The notes beneath the pieces were generated by a model. It did not search any database, had not been told where the DNA came from, and was given only the letters and a program-made list of their open reading frames with translations. Below are positions 62,151 to 64,000 of a stretch of DNA of 64,000 bases, one piece after another. The DNA is from Marinomonas transparens (GTDB lineage: Bacteria; Pseudomonadota; Gammaproteobacteria; Pseudomonadales; Marinomonadaceae), in NCBI RefSeq assembly GCF_016463975.1, contig NZ_JAEMNX010000001.1, positions 470,161-534,160 of the forward strand, given 5' to 3'. Positions within the stretch are counted from its first letter, which is position 1. Every line of letters begins with the position of its first letter. The position numbers were made by a program, and so were the translations under genes.

Positions 62151-63030
62151 CCAGCTAAAGGCTAGATTCGGACTCGGGCTGACGGTTGGTATTTTAGGGT
62201 TGATCGCCATCTGGTTGATCGCTTTAGTTATCTTGCCGCAACTGCTGATGGTTGACTATTCGTTTCGCCCCAATTTATTGCCTGCGGATATCGGTGGGTC
62301 AAAAGATGTTTATTCTTTGGTGAATTACGAAACGCTGTTTAACAATAAAATACATCTAGCAATCTTCTTTAAAACGATCTGGTCGAGTGTCTTGGTCACA
62401 CTGCTAACGCTGTTAGTGAGTTATCCTATTGCTTTTTACCTTGCCAAAGTAGCAACGGCTCGACAGGCCGCCTTGTGTCTTTTATTGCTCATTATTCCTT
62501 TTTGGATTAACGAAATTCTCCGTACTTTTTCTTGGTACATTATTTTGGCCTATAAGGGGCCTCTCAATGCTCTTTTGTTAGGGCTAGGTTTTATCGACAG
62601 ACCGATTCGATTTTTATCTGGAGATGGTGGAGTCATGATCGGCATGGTATACGCCTATATCTTATTTATGATTTTTCCTATCTACAACGCAATTGAAAGC
62701 CTTGATACGAACCAAATCAAAGCCGCTAGGAATTTAGGGGCTGGTTGGATTCGTACTCATTACCGAATCATTATTCCTCATGCTAAGCCAGGTATTGCAA
62801 CAGGTTGCATAATGACTTTTATGTTAGCAGCGGGCAGCTACGCGGTTCCTGCTTTGTTGGGATCGCCGGGAAGTCGATGGTTCACACAAATTATTTACAA
62901 TTGGTTCTTTGAAGGAGGGAACTGGAATCAAGGAGCAGCTTACGCTTTCTTGTTATTGGTGATGTGTATCGGCTTTATTGCTCTAGTTATGCGTGTCTTT
63001 AAAGTTGGCTTGGGAGATATTGCAAAATGA
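62143..63030 (+). CDS. Polyamine-type ABC transporter permease (PotB-like)
   Basis: A 295-residue inner-membrane permease with six helices. Start ATG 62143 follows GGAGGTGA inside the end of the ATPase gene; a much longer in-frame extension lies within that gene and is not real. Typical PotB blocks: PFWINEILRTFSWYIIL and the docking loop ESLDTNQIKAARNLGAGWIR. It overlaps the next permease by four bases. Confidence 0.9.
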   Translation: MFSQLKARFGLGLTVGILGLIAIWLIALVILPQLLMVDYSFRPNLLPADIGGSKDVYSLVNYETLFNNKIHLAIFFKTIWSSVLVTLLTLLVSYPIAFYLAKVATARQAALCLLLLIIPFWINEILRTFSWYIILAYKGPLNALLLGLGFIDRPIRFLSGDGGVMIGMVYAYILFMIFPIYNAIESLDTNQIKAARNLGAGWIRTHYRIIIPHAKPGIATGCIMTFMLAAGSYAVPALLGSPGSRWFTQIIYNWFFEGGNWNQGAAYAFLLLVMCIGFIALVMRVFKVGLGDIAK

Positions 63031-63821
63031 AATCAGCAACCATTATGCGGATCGGTGTTCGTTTTTATATAGGTGTTTTCTTTCTATACCTATTTACTCC
63101 TTTAATTATCATGGGGCTGGCTACCTTTAATGATAGTCGCTTTCCAACAGTATCTCCTTGGAAAGGTGTCACTTTAAAGTGGTTTGAAGCCTTGGCTCAA
63201 GATGGTGCTATGTGGCAAGCGCTTTGGACGAGCCTTATCGTGGCGCTTGGCGTTTTAATGGTTGCGGTTCCTATTGGCATCTGTTGTGCTTTATTTTTAT
63301 CGACCTTCCAAGGAAAGGGTAAAACCTTCTTATATTCTTTAATGATGTCTCCCTTACTTACTCCGGGTGTAATTGTTGGTATATCAACACTGATCTTTTG
63401 GAAAGGGTTGTCAGTTAGTGGTGGTGTCTTTTTAACTGTGATTGCGCAAACGACCTTTATCGCTGCGTATGTCATGCTAATGGTATTGGCGCGTTTGCAG
63501 AGGTTTGATCGGACGCTGGAAAATGCAGCGTTGAGTTTAGGAGCGACTCAATGGCAGGCGTTTCGTCGTATCCTATTACCTTATCTTAAGCCTGCGATCA
63601 TTTCCGCAGCGGGCATTGCCTTTTTGCAGTCTTTTGAAAACTATAATACGACCTTATTTGTGAAGGGGTATGACACAACCCTTACGGTATATATTGCTTC
63701 TAAGGTACGAACGGGATTAACCCCTGCCGTCAATGCGTTGGGCCTAGTAATGATCTCAATTACCGTCTTGCTTGCTATTGTCTATGAAGTAAAGCGTCGT
63801 CGAGAAGCTGAAAATAATTAA
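63027..63821 (+). CDS. Polyamine-type ABC transporter permease (PotC-like)
   Basis: A 264-residue permease with six helices. Typical PotC features: FTPLIIMGLATFNDSR after the first helix and WFEALAQDG; the docking loop is RTLENAALSLGATQWQAFRRI; FENYNTTLFVKG follows. Its ATG overlaps the stop of the PotB-like gene. It is the last gene of the operon, followed by a terminator. Confidence 0.9.
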   Translation: MKSATIMRIGVRFYIGVFFLYLFTPLIIMGLATFNDSRFPTVSPWKGVTLKWFEALAQDGAMWQALWTSLIVALGVLMVAVPIGICCALFLSTFQGKGKTFLYSLMMSPLLTPGVIVGISTLIFWKGLSVSGGVFLTVIAQTTFIAAYVMLMVLARLQRFDRTLENAALSLGATQWQAFRRILLPYLKPAIISAAGIAFLQSFENYNTTLFVKGYDTTLTVYIASKVRTGLTPAVNALGLVMISITVLLAIVYEVKRRREAENN

Positions 63822-63840
63822 TAACGGATTGATTGTCTTG

Positions 63841-63876
63841 AAAAGCCTATTTTCGGTACAGGAAATAGGCTTTTTT
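63841..63876 (+). terminator. Terminator after the polyamine transporter operon
   Basis: AAAAGCCTATTT pairs perfectly with AAATAGGCTTTT around ten bases, followed by T. Confidence 0.92.
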
Positions 63877-63937
63877 AATTTTCTTGCTCAAGAAGTGATC
63901 TTGTTTCTGAGGTGTTACCTGTATCAAGCATATAAAT

Positions 63938-64000
63938 ATGACAAAAAATAAAAAAACTCAAAAAGAGGTTGCGTTGAAAAATCATCAATGTATTATACGC
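63938..64000 (+). CDS. Possible start of a further gene (runs off the window)
   Basis: From ATG 63938 the frame stays open for 21 codons to the window end, beginning MTKNKKTQKEVALKNHQ. There is no clear ribosome site before it; an AAGAGG at about 63961 followed by TTG 63974 in the same frame is an alternative start. Too short to name. Confidence 0.3.
   Translation, partial: MTKNKKTQKEVALKNHQCIIR

Noticed and set aside
1..64000. Mobile elements, prophage or CRISPR
   Set aside because: No transposase, integrase, phage structural gene, terminal repeat pair with target duplication or spaced repeat array was found anywhere in the window.

Overview
The window is a stretch of ordinary-looking gammaproteobacterial chromosome. 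The gene order and protein families point to a marine Oceanospirillales member close to Marinomonas; this is inferred from gene content and not from any search. Several blocks match well-known gammaproteobacterial neighbourhoods: rsmD / M16-like / ftsY-ftsE-ftsX-rpoH, metX-metW-rdgB-hemW, gshB next to a tonB3-like gene, and metK divergent from tkt-epd-pgk-fba. No insertion sequence, prophage, CRISPR array, integrase or attachment site was seen.

Layout. 1-1.5 kb: 3' part of rph and a small secreted unknown. 1.5-19.4 kb: a sugar island. On the minus strand lie a glucose-type ABC importer (gtsABCD-like), its adjacent OmpR-type two-component system and a UshA-like 5'-nucleotidase lipoprotein. On the plus strand lie a fructokinase, an alpha-glucoside ABC importer (aglEFGK-like), a GH13 alpha-glucosidase and a LacI regulator. 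Uptake of an alpha-glucoside such as sucrose, cleavage in the cytoplasm and phosphorylation of fructose is the obvious reading. 19.4-24.5 kb: exonuclease, a cNMP/CBS/nucleotidyltransferase protein, a UPF0016 Mn exporter with a probable yybP-ykoY riboswitch, and a BCCT osmolyte transporter. 24.9-30.6 kb: hemW, rdgB, metW, metX and a chemoreceptor. 30.8-36.8 kb: rsmD, a degenerate M16 protein, ftsYEX and rpoH. 36.9-43.1 kb: TonB-like, gshB, an OmpA/TolC pair, rsmE and metK. 43.5-49.2 kb: tkt, epd, pgk and fba. Then come tRNA-Leu(UAG), a four-gene LuxP/LuxQ-like operon (49.5-54.8 kb), trmA, serA, a second chemoreceptor and a polyamine-type ABC importer running to the window end.

The most interesting locus is 49490-54839. 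It holds a LuxP-like periplasmic protein, a LuxQ-shaped membrane protein that has lost the histidine-kinase catalytic motifs and carries two degenerate receiver-like domains, the MTA/SAH nucleosidase Pfs (the enzyme that feeds AI-2 synthesis), and an unknown outer-membrane-like protein. All four are packed as one translationally coupled operon. The LuxP-like protein keeps the LuxP fold, but most positions that contact AI-2 in Vibrio LuxP look changed, and a nine-G tract lies inside its gene. This looks like a repurposed or non-phosphorylating relative of LuxPQ.

Other points of note are a metK leader with overlapping inverted repeats, a 13-bp perfect inverted repeat upstream of rpoH, an OmpA/TolC secretion pair inserted between gshB and rsmE, and hairpins placed after all three ABC binding-protein genes.
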